Shown here: in pieces, positions 1 through 7,459 of the stretch
Layout of the letters: every line of letters begins with the position of its first letter
How positions within the stretch are numbered: position 1 is the first letter of the stretch
IMG/VR virus record: IMGVR_UViG_3300022939_000039
Coordinates: 1-44,313 of that record
Reading direction: 5' to 3' (one strand)
Length of the DNA: 44,313 nt
Source: a virus
The notes under the pieces: generated by a model
The model's database searches: none
The model's input: only the letters and a program-made list of their open reading frames with translations
Told to the model about the DNA's origin: nothing
Position numbers and translations under genes: made by a program

Positions 1-636
1 GTTGTATTAAGTGGTACACCATTAATCGTAGCTGGTGGAGGTGGTGGTGACGGTGCCTACAGTGGTTCAGAATCAGGTACGTTATATGACGGTTTAGATG
101 CAGTTACAACTATAAATGGTACTTCATCAGTATTCGGTGCACCTGGGGGTACCAATGGAAATGGTGGTGAATCACACACAGATGGAACAACAACATCGGC
201 AAACGCTTATGATTCGGGTTCAGGTGCTGGTTTCTTAACTGACGGTGAAAATGGTGATGGTACTTCAGGTGGTGCTGCGACTACTCAAGATGGTGGTGCA
301 GGTAGAACATATTCCGCAGGTTTAACAGGTGGTGTTAATGCCACTAGTTACGCAACACAATCAGGTGATGGTGGATTCGGTGGTGCTGGTGGTGGTTCTC
401 CTATCTGTGGTGGAGGTGGTGGAGGATACTCTGGTGGTGGAGGTTCATATAGAAATGGTAACCCACGTGCCGATGGGGGTGGAGGTGCTGGTTCTTATTT
501 AATATCAGGACTTACTAATGTATCGACTACTGATGGACAATATAATAACAGTTCAACTTTTGGTGGTAATTCAATCACCAATTTAAACTCATATAACACT
601 GGCGGTGGGTATGTTACAGTTACTTTAATAAACTAA
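1..636 (+). CDS. Glycine-rich tail-tip adhesin-like protein, C-terminal part (5' end outside window)
   Basis: The reading frame is open from base 1 to a TAA at 634-636 and has no start in the window, so 211 residues of a longer protein are visible. The composition is extreme: runs of Gly with Asp, Ser, Thr and Asn, including stretches such as GGGGGGYSGGGGSYRNG, ending in the beta-like sequence GGGYVTVTLIN. Glycine-rich domains of this look occur at the tips of T-even type adhesins (gp38-like), where polyglycine helices form a receptor-binding sandwich, and in other bacterial surface glycine-rich domains. Tail-fibre-type genes follow directly and share the + strand. Inference: a receptor-binding or fibre-tip protein that helps set host range. 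A generic glycine-rich virion protein is the alternative. The missing N-terminus prevents a firmer call. Confidence 0.6.
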   Translation, partial: VVLSGTPLIVAGGGGGDGAYSGSESGTLYDGLDAVTTINGTSSVFGAPGGTNGNGGESHTDGTTTSANAYDSGSGAGFLTDGENGDGTSGGAATTQDGGAGRTYSAGLTGGVNATSYATQSGDGGFGGAGGGSPICGGGGGGYSGGGGSYRNGNPRADGGGGAGSYLISGLTNVSTTDGQYNNSSTFGGNSITNLNSYNTGGGYVTVTLIN

Positions 637-639
637 AAC

Positions 640-646
640 TATTTAT
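640..646 (+). promoter_or_regulatory. Putative late promoter heptamer TATTTAT before the 661 gene
   Basis: TATTTAT lies 14 bases before the ATG at 661. The same heptamer at similar spacing precedes most virion operons here (17021, 19072, 30827, 42242; 5828 and 7435 on the minus strand). It is read as a phage late promoter core by analogy with the short AT-rich T4 late promoter. No Shine-Dalgarno sequence is present; the leader is A-rich. Confidence 0.55.
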
Positions 647-660
647 AAAATAAAAAAGAC

Positions 661-1113
661 ATGGCAAACTTAACTATAGACCAATTAACCTCATTTACAG
701 GCACACCACAGAGTAGTGATTTAATTATTATTCATGATGGAACGAATGCCAAAAAAATAACATATGCTGAACTATTCAATAAGATTTTTTCGGGTTCAAC
801 ATCATTACAAGCTGATGGTTCACAATTTAATTTGACAGGACATATAATTCCAACAACAAATGATGTCTATGATTTGGGTTCTGCAGAATACAAATTCAGA
901 GATTTATATTTGGGTGCCAGTACAATACATATTGGAGATAAAACAATTAGTGAAACTAATGTTGACGACAGTATGGAGATTAAAAACATATCCGTACCAT
1001 CTTCTCCAACATCTGAAGGTAATAAAGGAGATGTTGTGTTTGATGATACCCATATGTATATTTGTATTAGTACTAATTCATGGAAAAGAATTAACTTAGA
1101 CACCACTTGGTAA
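661..1113 (+). CDS. Tail fibre / virion surface protein, small
   Basis: This is a 150-residue protein. The middle part contains NDVYDLGSAEYKFRDLYLG (about residues 67-85), a motif typical of repeats in phage tail-fibre and virion surface proteins (the DLG-S-xx-xW/F-RDLYL type). It is followed by a beta-rich end with GDVVFDDTHMYICISTNSW, resembling the short beta-strand modules at the ends of fibre proteins. It follows the glycine-rich adhesin by 24 bases and ends one base before the next ORF, so the three form a small host-interaction cluster. The late heptamer at 640-646 lies upstream. Function is inferred from the motif and neighbours only; it could be a fibre subunit, a fibre connector or a baseplate-peripheral protein. 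Confidence 0.6.
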   Translation: MANLTIDQLTSFTGTPQSSDLIIIHDGTNAKKITYAELFNKIFSGSTSLQADGSQFNLTGHIIPTTNDVYDLGSAEYKFRDLYLGASTIHIGDKTISETNVDDSMEIKNISVPSSPTSEGNKGDVVFDDTHMYICISTNSWKRINLDTTW

Positions 1114-1114
1114 T

Positions 1115-1468
1115 ATGGAATTTTTTATTAAACAAAATAGTGAGTTACCTATCTTAAAAATGCAGGTAGTTAAGGACGGTAGAACAAACGCCAATAAAGT
1201 GTTTGATGAGGACCTTGACACCGCTACGATTCGTTTTTCTATGAAGAATGAAGCTAATGGTATCCCTAAGGTTTTAATGAACAATGCATACATCACGGAA
1301 AAGATACAACAAAACCCTGACGCACCAAAAGAATATTACATTTATTATAAATGGAGTAAAAGGGACACCAAACAAAAAGGTCGTTTTATTGGTGAATTTC
1401 ACATAGTAAACTCAATGGGTGAATTGATTACACCAATCAGAGAAAATCTTTATATTAACATCATTTGA
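1115..1468 (+). CDS. Small phage protein, possible BppU-like baseplate/fibre domain
   Basis: This 117-residue protein starts one base after the preceding stop codon, so the two are translationally coupled. The sequence alternates short strands: a segment ATIRFSMKNEANGIPKVLMN, then a central Tyr-rich strand, then RFIGEFHIVNSMGELITPI. The pattern (a strand describing a property, a polar middle, then 'GxFxxEFxIxxxxGxxxTxP') resembles the N-terminal immunoglobulin-like domain of baseplate upper proteins of Gram-positive phages. The similarity is seen by eye and is weak. Its position after fibre genes supports a role in the tail tip. The stop overlaps the -35 box of the polymerase promoter, so this is the last gene of its operon. 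Confidence 0.5.
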   Translation: MEFFIKQNSELPILKMQVVKDGRTNANKVFDEDLDTATIRFSMKNEANGIPKVLMNNAYITEKIQQNPDAPKEYYIYYKWSKRDTKQKGRFIGEFHIVNSMGELITPIRENLYINII

Positions 1469-1493
1469 CAAAGTAGTTAATCTATTATATTAT
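1465..1493 (+). promoter_or_regulatory. Sigma70-like promoter of DNA polymerase gene
   Basis: TTGACA (1465-1470), a 17-base spacer and TATTAT (1488-1493) form a near-consensus promoter. Transcription would start near 1500, giving a leader of about 65 bases before the ATG at 1566. A preceding T makes TTTG (1464-1467), so the element also fits the TTTG -33 box of Bacteroidota promoters. The late heptamer TATTTAT is absent here, which separates this replication gene from the virion genes. Confidence 0.7.
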
Positions 1494-1515
1494 TTGTTTA
1501 AATGTCAAAGAGTAA

Positions 1516-1534
1516 TCACATCACAACGATGTGA
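1516..1534 (+). promoter_or_regulatory. Leader hairpin, candidate gp43 translational operator
   Basis: TCACATC (1516-1522), loop ACAAC and GATGTGA (1528-1534) make a perfect 7-bp stem with a 5-base loop in the leader of the polymerase mRNA, 31 bases before the start codon. T4 and RB69 gp43 repress their own translation by binding a leader hairpin. Equivalent function here is inference from position only. Confidence 0.45.
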
Positions 1535-1565
1535 GTAGAATGTCTCAGACGGAAAAACAAGTATT

Positions 1566-4397
1566 ATGGTATCACAAACAGAAATTGAAGAATTCCTTCA
1601 CGGAGAGGACCCTGAACAGTATATTGTTGCGTTAGAATATGATTACGCATCAGGAAAAATATTCAAAATTATTCAACACCCTGAACAGGGAAAAGTTATA
1701 AAATCAGACACATTTATTCCATTCGCGTGGGTTGGAGACCTTAGGGGTATTAACTTCTATAGAGGTTCAAAAGCAGCACAGAAACAAGCCATGTCAGAAC
1801 ACGGTATTATTATCGAAAAACTCGACACTCATGGAGATGAAAGAATGGAAAAAGGTCTTAAGTATTTGGTTAAGACCACAAAATCATATAGTAACTTAGT
1901 AAACTTTTTTAAAGGTGGTGGACTTGAACCTTGGGGTAGAGAAAGTTCAGACCACATTATGATTCTACCACCAACAGAACAATATTTAGTTCAAAAAAAC
2001 AAACGGCTATTTAAAGGTTTTGATGAATACGATGAAGTACACCGTTTTGTATTCGATATCGAGACCACAGGTCTTTCACCAGAGGATAGTAGAATATTCC
2101 TTATCGGGATGAAGGATAATAAAGGTTTTGAAAAGGTTATTGCTTGTGAGAACGATGAAGAAGAACGAAAGGTAATCATCGATTTTTTTGACACAATAGC
2201 ATACCTTAAACCAACACTTATTGGTGGTTATAACTCGGCGTTCTTCGATTTTCCCTTTATTCTTCGTAGAGCTGAAATCTTAGGTCTTAACCCAAAAAAG
2301 ATTGCAAAAACACTAAACCCCCAACAGTCTTTACGACAAAAAGAGGGTATGTTAAAACTTGCAAACGAAATGGAACCCTATACTCAGACGATGATGTGGG
2401 GATATAACATTGTTGATATTGCCCATGCAGTTCGTAGAGCACAAGCCATTAACTCAGATATTAAGAGTTGGGGTCTTAAATACATTACTCAATTTATTGG
2501 TGCAGAAAAGGAAAACCGAGTTTATGTTGAGGGTGACAAGATTGGTAAAATCTATTTTGACAATAAGGACTATTACTTCAATCCAAAGTCAGGTGGTTAT
2601 AAAGAAGTCGGAGCAAAGGGTACTGAAAACCTAATGGAAAGATTTCCTGGTGCGTTTGAAAAGGTTGGTGGTAAATACATTATCGAGAGATATCTTTATG
2701 ATGATATTTGGGAAACTATGGTTGTTGATGAAGAGTTTAATCAGGCTAACTTCCTTCTATCAAAATTGGTTCCAACTACATATGAAAGACTATCAACGAT
2801 GGGAACCGCAACTTTATGGAAAATGATTATGGCCTCGTGGTCTTATAAAAATAATCTTGCGATACCTAAAAAGGGAGAAAAAAGACCGTTCACTGGTGGA
2901 CTTTCTCGTCTACTCGCAGTCGGATACTCCACTAATGTATTAAAGCTTGACTACTCGTCTCTATACCCTTCCATTCAGTTGGTCCACGATGTGTTCCCTA
3001 AGTGTGATGTTACGGGTGCAATGAAGAGTATGTTGAAGTATTTTCGCGATACTCGTATTAAGTATAAAAAACTAGCAGGTGAACTTTACGAGTCAGACCC
3101 AAAAGAATCAAAGAAATACGGACGTAAACAATTACCTATTAAAATTTTCATTAACGCATTCTTTGGTTCATTATCCGCACCTCAGGTATTCCCGTGGGGG
3201 GATATGGATATGGGTGAACAGATTACCTGTACGGGTCGTCAATACCTTCGTCAGATGATTATGTGGTTTATGAATAGAGGATACAAACCACTTGTTATGG
3301 ATACGGATGGTGTTAACTTCTCATCTCCTCCTGGTCGTGAAGAACACACTTACGTAGGTAAGGGTCTTAATGATTTGGTAGTTGAAGGTAAAACATATTA
3401 TGGAACCGAAGCCGATGTTGCTGAGTATAATGATTTATTCATGAGAGGTGAAATGGGTCTTGATACTGATGGTGTATGGCCGTCAACTATCAATGTGGCT
3501 CGTAAGAACTATGCTCTTCTCACAGATTCAGGAAAGGTAAAACTTACAGGTAATACCATTAAGTCAAAAAAATTACCGACCTATGTTGCTGAGTTTTTGG
3601 ATAAAGGATTGAGACTGTTATTAGATGGTAAAGGTCATGAGTTTTTAGATTATTACTATGAATATGTTGATGTAATTTACAATCAACAAATACCACTATC
3701 TAAGATTGCAAATAAAGCTCGTGTTAAACAATCAATTAAAGAGTATAAAGTTCACATAACTAAAAAAACAAAGTCAGGTTCCCTTATGTCTCGTCAAGCA
3801 CATATGGAGTTAGCCATAAAACACAACATACCTGTTGGTCTTGGTGATACTATCTATTATGTTAATAATGGTGAAAAGAAGTCTCACGGAGATGTACAGA
3901 AAAAGAATATATGGCACGCCACCGCAGCTGAAAAAAGACAATATAAGGCAGAACATGGAGTTGCAATGCCTGCTGATGATGTTGAGATTGTATTAAATTG
4001 TTATTTGATTGACGACCAACTAATTACTAACGAACCTGATAAGTTAGGTGAATATAATGTTCCTCGTTATTTGGCGGCATTTAATAAAAGAATTGAACCT
4101 TTGTTGGTAGTTTTCTCAACTGATATTCGTGATGAGATTTTGATTGAGGACCCTAACGATAGACCTTTCTTTACTAAATCACAAACTGAGTTGGTTAGGG
4201 GTTATCCTCGTAGAGACGGTGACCAAGATACATTAGATGAAGTATTAACTCTATCAGATACTGAAATAACATTTTGGGATAGTGTAGGTATTGACCCTTA
4301 CTACATGTACTTAGAAAATACTATGAATTTGGTTAATGAAGAATATGTTGATAAGAATAAAAAACTTATGAGTTCTTTAGCCCGTCAGACGACATAA
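1566..4397 (+). CDS. 43: Family B DNA polymerase (gp43-like replicative polymerase)
   Basis: A 943-residue replicative polymerase with 3'-5' proofreading; T4 gp43 is 898. The exonuclease domain shows Exo I FVFDIETTGL (Asp164, Glu166), Exo II GYNSAFFDFPF (Asp228) and an Exo III-type segment YLYDDIW. The polymerase domain shows motif A LKLDYSSLYPSI (Asp462), motif B QLPIKIFINAFFGSLSAP and motif C VMDTDGVNF (Asp579, Asp581). All catalytic carboxylates are present, so the enzyme should be active. It acts with gp41 helicase and gp32, both encoded in this window. It has its own sigma70-like promoter and a hairpin in its leader, suggesting autoregulation as in T4. No Shine-Dalgarno is seen before the ATG. 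Its last 32 bases overlap a convergent minus-strand gene. Confidence 0.97.
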   Translation: MVSQTEIEEFLHGEDPEQYIVALEYDYASGKIFKIIQHPEQGKVIKSDTFIPFAWVGDLRGINFYRGSKAAQKQAMSEHGIIIEKLDTHGDERMEKGLKYLVKTTKSYSNLVNFFKGGGLEPWGRESSDHIMILPPTEQYLVQKNKRLFKGFDEYDEVHRFVFDIETTGLSPEDSRIFLIGMKDNKGFEKVIACENDEEERKVIIDFFDTIAYLKPTLIGGYNSAFFDFPFILRRAEILGLNPKKIAKTLNPQQSLRQKEGMLKLANEMEPYTQTMMWGYNIVDIAHAVRRAQAINSDIKSWGLKYITQFIGAEKENRVYVEGDKIGKIYFDNKDYYFNPKSGGYKEVGAKGTENLMERFPGAFEKVGGKYIIERYLYDDIWETMVVDEEFNQANFLLSKLVPTTYERLSTMGTATLWKMIMASWSYKNNLAIPKKGEKRPFTGGLSRLLAVGYSTNVLKLDYSSLYPSIQLVHDVFPKCDVTGAMKSMLKYFRDTRIKYKKLAGELYESDPKESKKYGRKQLPIKIFINAFFGSLSAPQVFPWGDMDMGEQITCTGRQYLRQMIMWFMNRGYKPLVMDTDGVNFSSPPGREEHTYVGKGLNDLVVEGKTYYGTEADVAEYNDLFMRGEMGLDTDGVWPSTINVARKNYALLTDSGKVKLTGNTIKSKKLPTYVAEFLDKGLRLLLDGKGHEFLDYYYEYVDVIYNQQIPLSKIANKARVKQSIKEYKVHITKKTKSGSLMSRQAHMELAIKHNIPVGLGDTIYYVNNGEKKSHGDVQKKNIWHATAAEKRQYKAEHGVAMPADDVEIVLNCYLIDDQLITNEPDKLGEYNVPRYLAAFNKRIEPLLVVFSTDIRDEILIEDPNDRPFFTKSQTELVRGYPRRDGDQDTLDEVLTLSDTEITFWDSVGIDPYYMYLENTMNLVNEEYVDKNKKLMSSLARQTT

Positions 4398-4698
4398 CGT
4401 ACCAACCGTCAACAATATAACGAAGTTCTACTGAAGCGTACATATCTAAAACTATTTCTTCAAACTCGTTATCTATTAACTTGTCAGTAGTTACTGTTGT
4501 ATCACACATAGATTTTATTGTGACGTGGTCGGTAGTTGTTTCATCGAGTGTAATTGTACAGGGTGTTTTAGACTTTGTAACAATTGCACTCTCACCATTA
4601 GTAGTGTATTTGTTACTTGTGCAAATAATACTATCAGATGTCTTAACTTCTTTACCTGCAACTATTTTGGTAACAGGATATGATTTCTGTATACCCAT
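4366..4698 (-). CDS. Small beta-rich virion-type protein
   Basis: This 110-residue protein starts with MGIQKSYPVTKI and ends with VELRYIVDGWYVMSSDGLKN. It is Thr/Ser/Val-rich with alternating polarity, consistent with an all-beta fold. The ending 'VELxYxVDGWYVxSSDGL' is of a type common at the C-termini of small phage decoration and fibre proteins. It lies 2 bases downstream of the gp13-like gene on the same strand and so belongs to that late operon. Its 3' end overlaps the end of the polymerase gene by 32 bases in antisense. I read it as real because of operon position and protein-like composition. A decoration, neck-whisker or fibre-associated role is possible; none is proven. Confidence 0.6.
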   Translation of the reverse strand: MGIQKSYPVTKIVAGKEVKTSDSIICTSNKYTTNGESAIVTKSKTPCTITLDETTTDHVTIKSMCDTTVTTDKLIDNEFEEIVLDMYASVELRYIVDGWYVMSSDGLKNS

Positions 4699-4700
4699 AA

Positions 4701-5813
4701 TTAAATAACATAAATCTGACGAGGCATTGCTCTGAATTGTAGTGACTTATTTAGGTTTTCTGCAATTCCTGCCTCTCTTTCCATCATCTTCTCAGGTCTT
4801 AATCTTTCTAATCTCTGAGTCAACTCTTCCATTAATTTAGATTTTTCATCTTTAGCTTCTGTGAGTAAAGAATCGTATTCTAATTGTAATTCTGAATCAG
4901 GTGTCTTCAAGTTACCACTAAACTTACCTCTAACTCTACCTAAAGTTTCTTTAACATAAGATACGAACCACTTTCTTACCCATGTTTGTGCTGGATTATT
5001 TAATTCATCCCACTTCATTTCATCAATAGGTATGTCTGATGGTAGTCTTACTACATCAGGGTTTTTAGCTAAACAATCCTCACGGTCTTCAGTATCGTAA
5101 TACCAATACCAAACACGGTATTCGTTATGTTGTATATTTCCGAAGTCAAATTTACCACCAGGTACGTTCATTAAGTGAACAGCTTTTTTACCATCAGGTA
5201 ATGCGGTTACTCTATAAGTTAAGTCACCTGAAATAATTCTTCTTTTAACATTAATATCTTGCATTCTAAGTAGGATATCAAATGCTGGTGTAATAAAGTA
5301 ATTACCCATAGTTCCCATTTGTGAGAAACCAGCAGCACCACCTAAACCGATACCACCAAATCCACCGAAACCACCCATAAACGGGTCAAAGAATGCTGCG
5401 TCTAACTCCGCTCTTTGGAACCATAAAAGTTCATTTAATTCTCTACCTTTTGGTATTTCATATATTTGTTGACCTGGAACCAAGTCAATATAGTCTTTTT
5501 TAAGAACGTAATCACCACCAGCTTGTAAACCTACAATTTTAGAATAAGCGTAAGTATATTGAGTTTCCCAGTCTAAAGAACGAGTCGTAAAAGCACGTGT
5601 TACGGATTGTTCGTCTAAGTTCATTCCGTATAATGAGGTCCATTGAGATTCAATTAACCAATCATTTACATATTGTGCGTAGTCTTGAATTGATAACTCT
5701 AATAATGAGTCCATCATTTCATCTTCAATTTCTACACTACGAATAGGGGCACCTAACAGGTGTTTTACACGTGTATATAGTTTTGTTCTTTGTGGTTCGT
5801 TAATTACAGACAT
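4701..5813 (-). CDS. 13: Neck protein gp13-like (head-tail connector)
   Basis: A 370-residue homologue of the T4 neck protein gp13 (309 residues), which with gp14 closes the filled head and joins it to the tail. Near the start, LLGAPIRSVEIEDEMMDSLL matches the gp13 pattern 'LGAPI..VE....Q..D....A'. Near residues 270-320, TWVRKWFVSYVKETLGRVRG and the following helix with LLTEAKDEKSKLMEEL match the gp13 C-terminal region (RWVKDYATALAKELNGQI, then EARLEKEALREEL). A Gly/Phe-rich loop (about residues 147-165, GGFGGFGGIGLGG) resembles the Gly-rich loop in T4 gp13. It carries the late heptamer (minus strand, 5828-5834) 14 bases before its ATG. It is separated from gp14 by the dismutase and helicase genes and inverted relative to it, unlike T4, where 13 and 14 are adjacent. 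Confidence 0.85.
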   Translation of the reverse strand: MSVINEPQRTKLYTRVKHLLGAPIRSVEIEDEMMDSLLELSIQDYAQYVNDWLIESQWTSLYGMNLDEQSVTRAFTTRSLDWETQYTYAYSKIVGLQAGGDYVLKKDYIDLVPGQQIYEIPKGRELNELLWFQRAELDAAFFDPFMGGFGGFGGIGLGGAAGFSQMGTMGNYFITPAFDILLRMQDINVKRRIISGDLTYRVTALPDGKKAVHLMNVPGGKFDFGNIQHNEYRVWYWYYDTEDREDCLAKNPDVVRLPSDIPIDEMKWDELNNPAQTWVRKWFVSYVKETLGRVRGKFSGNLKTPDSELQLEYDSLLTEAKDEKSKLMEELTQRLERLRPEKMMEREAGIAENLNKSLQFRAMPRQIYVI

Positions 5814-5827
5814 AATGTGTTTTCTAT

Positions 5828-5834
5828 ATAAATA
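5828..5834 (-). promoter_or_regulatory. Putative late promoter heptamer before gp13 gene
   Basis: Reading the minus strand, TATTTAT lies 14 bases before the ATG at 5813. Orientation relative to the gene is the same as at the plus-strand sites, which argues for a directional signal and not just AT-richness. Confidence 0.55.
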
Positions 5835-5853
5835 TTAAGAAAACAACATTTCT

Positions 5854-7419
5854 TTACTTTGCATATTGTGCAGACTCGTCAAAAACGTATCTACCGTCAA
5901 TTATTTTAGTATTTGAGTTGTCAAAGACTATTGTACCTAACTTATTATTTTGAAAAACTAAAAAGTCTGTTTTATATGGTTTTACGTTTGCAGTCCCAAA
6001 AACAGTGATTTTACCATCAACATTTTTAGTGTCATTATACGGTTTAATTTGCATAGTCTTCGTTCCTTCAGGAAGTTCAACAATTGCGTCAACACCACCA
6101 ATCATGTCGTCTACACCACCCAGTTCACCTACTTTAGTAACTTTGTCGGTTTTAAAAATCTTCTTTAAGTCTTCGACAGCATCGACCTCTCTCTTATCAC
6201 CAAATTTGTTAGTTTTATCTAATCCTGCCATTAATGTTTGGAAAGTTGGTGACTCACTATTAAAGATTCGATATCTTAACTCAATAAGATATTTGTTCAA
6301 CCTATTAACCTCTTCAATTTGTTGTCGGTTATTTTTATTGTTAAAGTTAATTGCGTCGATACCATATTTTCTTAAGTATTGATTTATATCGTTAACTAAG
6401 GTACAGAACGCGGTATAATTTGTATTCAACTTGTTAATAACTGAACGACCTTTTTGTTCGTAATCATATACCCCCGACATCTGACCTTTATCATATTGTC
6501 CTTTTTCATACCAATACTCAGAGAATACTTCTTTTAAAATATCCATGATGGTAAACATAAACTTTTTCTTAATTTCAGGGTTTGTGTTAAATAATCTTCT
6601 ATAATTTTGAACTTGGTTTCTATTACAACCTGCACTGGCACCTTCACTGATGATACTCTTTACCTTTTTAACTTCATTAATTTTTTTCTCAGTCTTTAAG
6701 TTATATAAGTCATTAACAAAGTCCCAATTAATAACAGACCAAAAGTTTTTAATGTAATCATCACGTTTGTTTTTATATTTCAAATAATATGCGTGTTCCC
6801 ACACATCTAATCCTAAAATAGGAAATCCACCATTTTTAACAACATTCATTAATGGGTTGTCTTGATTTGGTGTTGACATAACTTTCAGTTTACCTGATTT
6901 AGTTAATACTAACCAAACCCACCCTGAACCAAATCTTTTTTTGGCTTCATTACTGAATATGGATTTAAACTTAGAAAACCCGTTAAAGTCTTTGACAATT
7001 TTATCATAAACCTCACCTTGTGCTCTTTGTTTTTTTGGTGATAACATTTTCCAAAATAATGCGTGGTTAAAAGCTCCACCCGCATTATTTCTAATGGTTG
7101 TGTTATATCTTGAGATACCTTTTATAATTTGTTCTAATTCTAAGTCACCATCTTTTCTTTTTGACAATGCGTCGTTTAATTTTTTTACATACCCTTTGTA
7201 GTGTTTGTTGTAGTGGGTATCCATAGTATCTGCGTCGATAAATCTTTCTAAGGCAGAATAGGAGTATGGTAAGTTTTCAATTCCTACTTTTTTCATTTCC
7301 GTTAAAATTTCTTTAGGGATTTGCGTAGACAACTCAGACAATAGTTTTTGAGTGTCTTGGCTTTTGTTTATTTTATGTTCAATCAATGAGATTTTTTCTT
7401 GTAATCTTCTGAACTTCAT
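5854..7419 (-). CDS. Fe/Mn superoxide dismutase fused to a helical and PD-(D/E)XK nuclease-like C-terminal region
   Basis: A 521-residue fusion. Residues about 49-245 are a complete iron/manganese superoxide dismutase (2 O2- + 2 H+ to O2 + H2O2): LPYSYSALERF; ligands His69 (MDTHYNKHY), His119 (NNAGGAFNHALFW), Asp205 and His209 (LDVWEHAYY); Tyr77; GSGWVWLVL. Gln186 in STPNQDNPLM sits where Mn-type enzymes place the second-sphere Gln, so Mn or cambialistic use is likely. Residues 1-48 are a basic/helical extension. Residues 265-400 are helical and unknown. Residues 405-500 look like a restriction-endonuclease fold: Glu411/Glu416 in KREVDAVEDLKKIF, Asp444 in GGVDAIVEL, Gln457-Ile-Lys459 in TMQIKPY, then TDFLVFQNN. 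The nuclease reading is inference by eye. It has a late heptamer and lies between neck genes, suggesting a virion-related protein. Confidence 0.9.
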   Translation of the reverse strand: MKFRRLQEKISLIEHKINKSQDTQKLLSELSTQIPKEILTEMKKVGIENLPYSYSALERFIDADTMDTHYNKHYKGYVKKLNDALSKRKDGDLELEQIIKGISRYNTTIRNNAGGAFNHALFWKMLSPKKQRAQGEVYDKIVKDFNGFSKFKSIFSNEAKKRFGSGWVWLVLTKSGKLKVMSTPNQDNPLMNVVKNGGFPILGLDVWEHAYYLKYKNKRDDYIKNFWSVINWDFVNDLYNLKTEKKINEVKKVKSIISEGASAGCNRNQVQNYRRLFNTNPEIKKKFMFTIMDILKEVFSEYWYEKGQYDKGQMSGVYDYEQKGRSVINKLNTNYTAFCTLVNDINQYLRKYGIDAINFNNKNNRQQIEEVNRLNKYLIELRYRIFNSESPTFQTLMAGLDKTNKFGDKREVDAVEDLKKIFKTDKVTKVGELGGVDDMIGGVDAIVELPEGTKTMQIKPYNDTKNVDGKITVFGTANVKPYKTDFLVFQNNKLGTIVFDNSNTKIIDGRYVFDESAQYAK

Positions 7420-7434
7420 TTGTGTTATTTTAAT

Positions 7435-7441
7435 ATAAATA
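7435..7441 (-). promoter_or_regulatory. Putative late promoter heptamer before dismutase fusion
   Basis: Minus-strand TATTTAT lies 15 bases before the ATG at 7419, within the 40-base gap to the helicase gene. It implies the dismutase fusion is expressed late with virion genes and independently of the helicase upstream. Confidence 0.55.
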
Positions 7442-7459
7442 ACCCCGAACTAAGATTTA

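Noticed and set aside
1540-1635. Short upstream ORF (ATG TCT CAG ACG GAA ...) overlapping the polymerase start
   Set aside because: It resembles the true start sequence by chance, ends within the polymerase gene, and has no independent support; kept only as a note for leader regulation.
4481-4708. Plus-strand 75-residue ORF opposite the 110-residue gene
   Set aside because: Hydrophobic, low-complexity product typical of antisense frames; the minus-strand ORF has better composition and operon placement.
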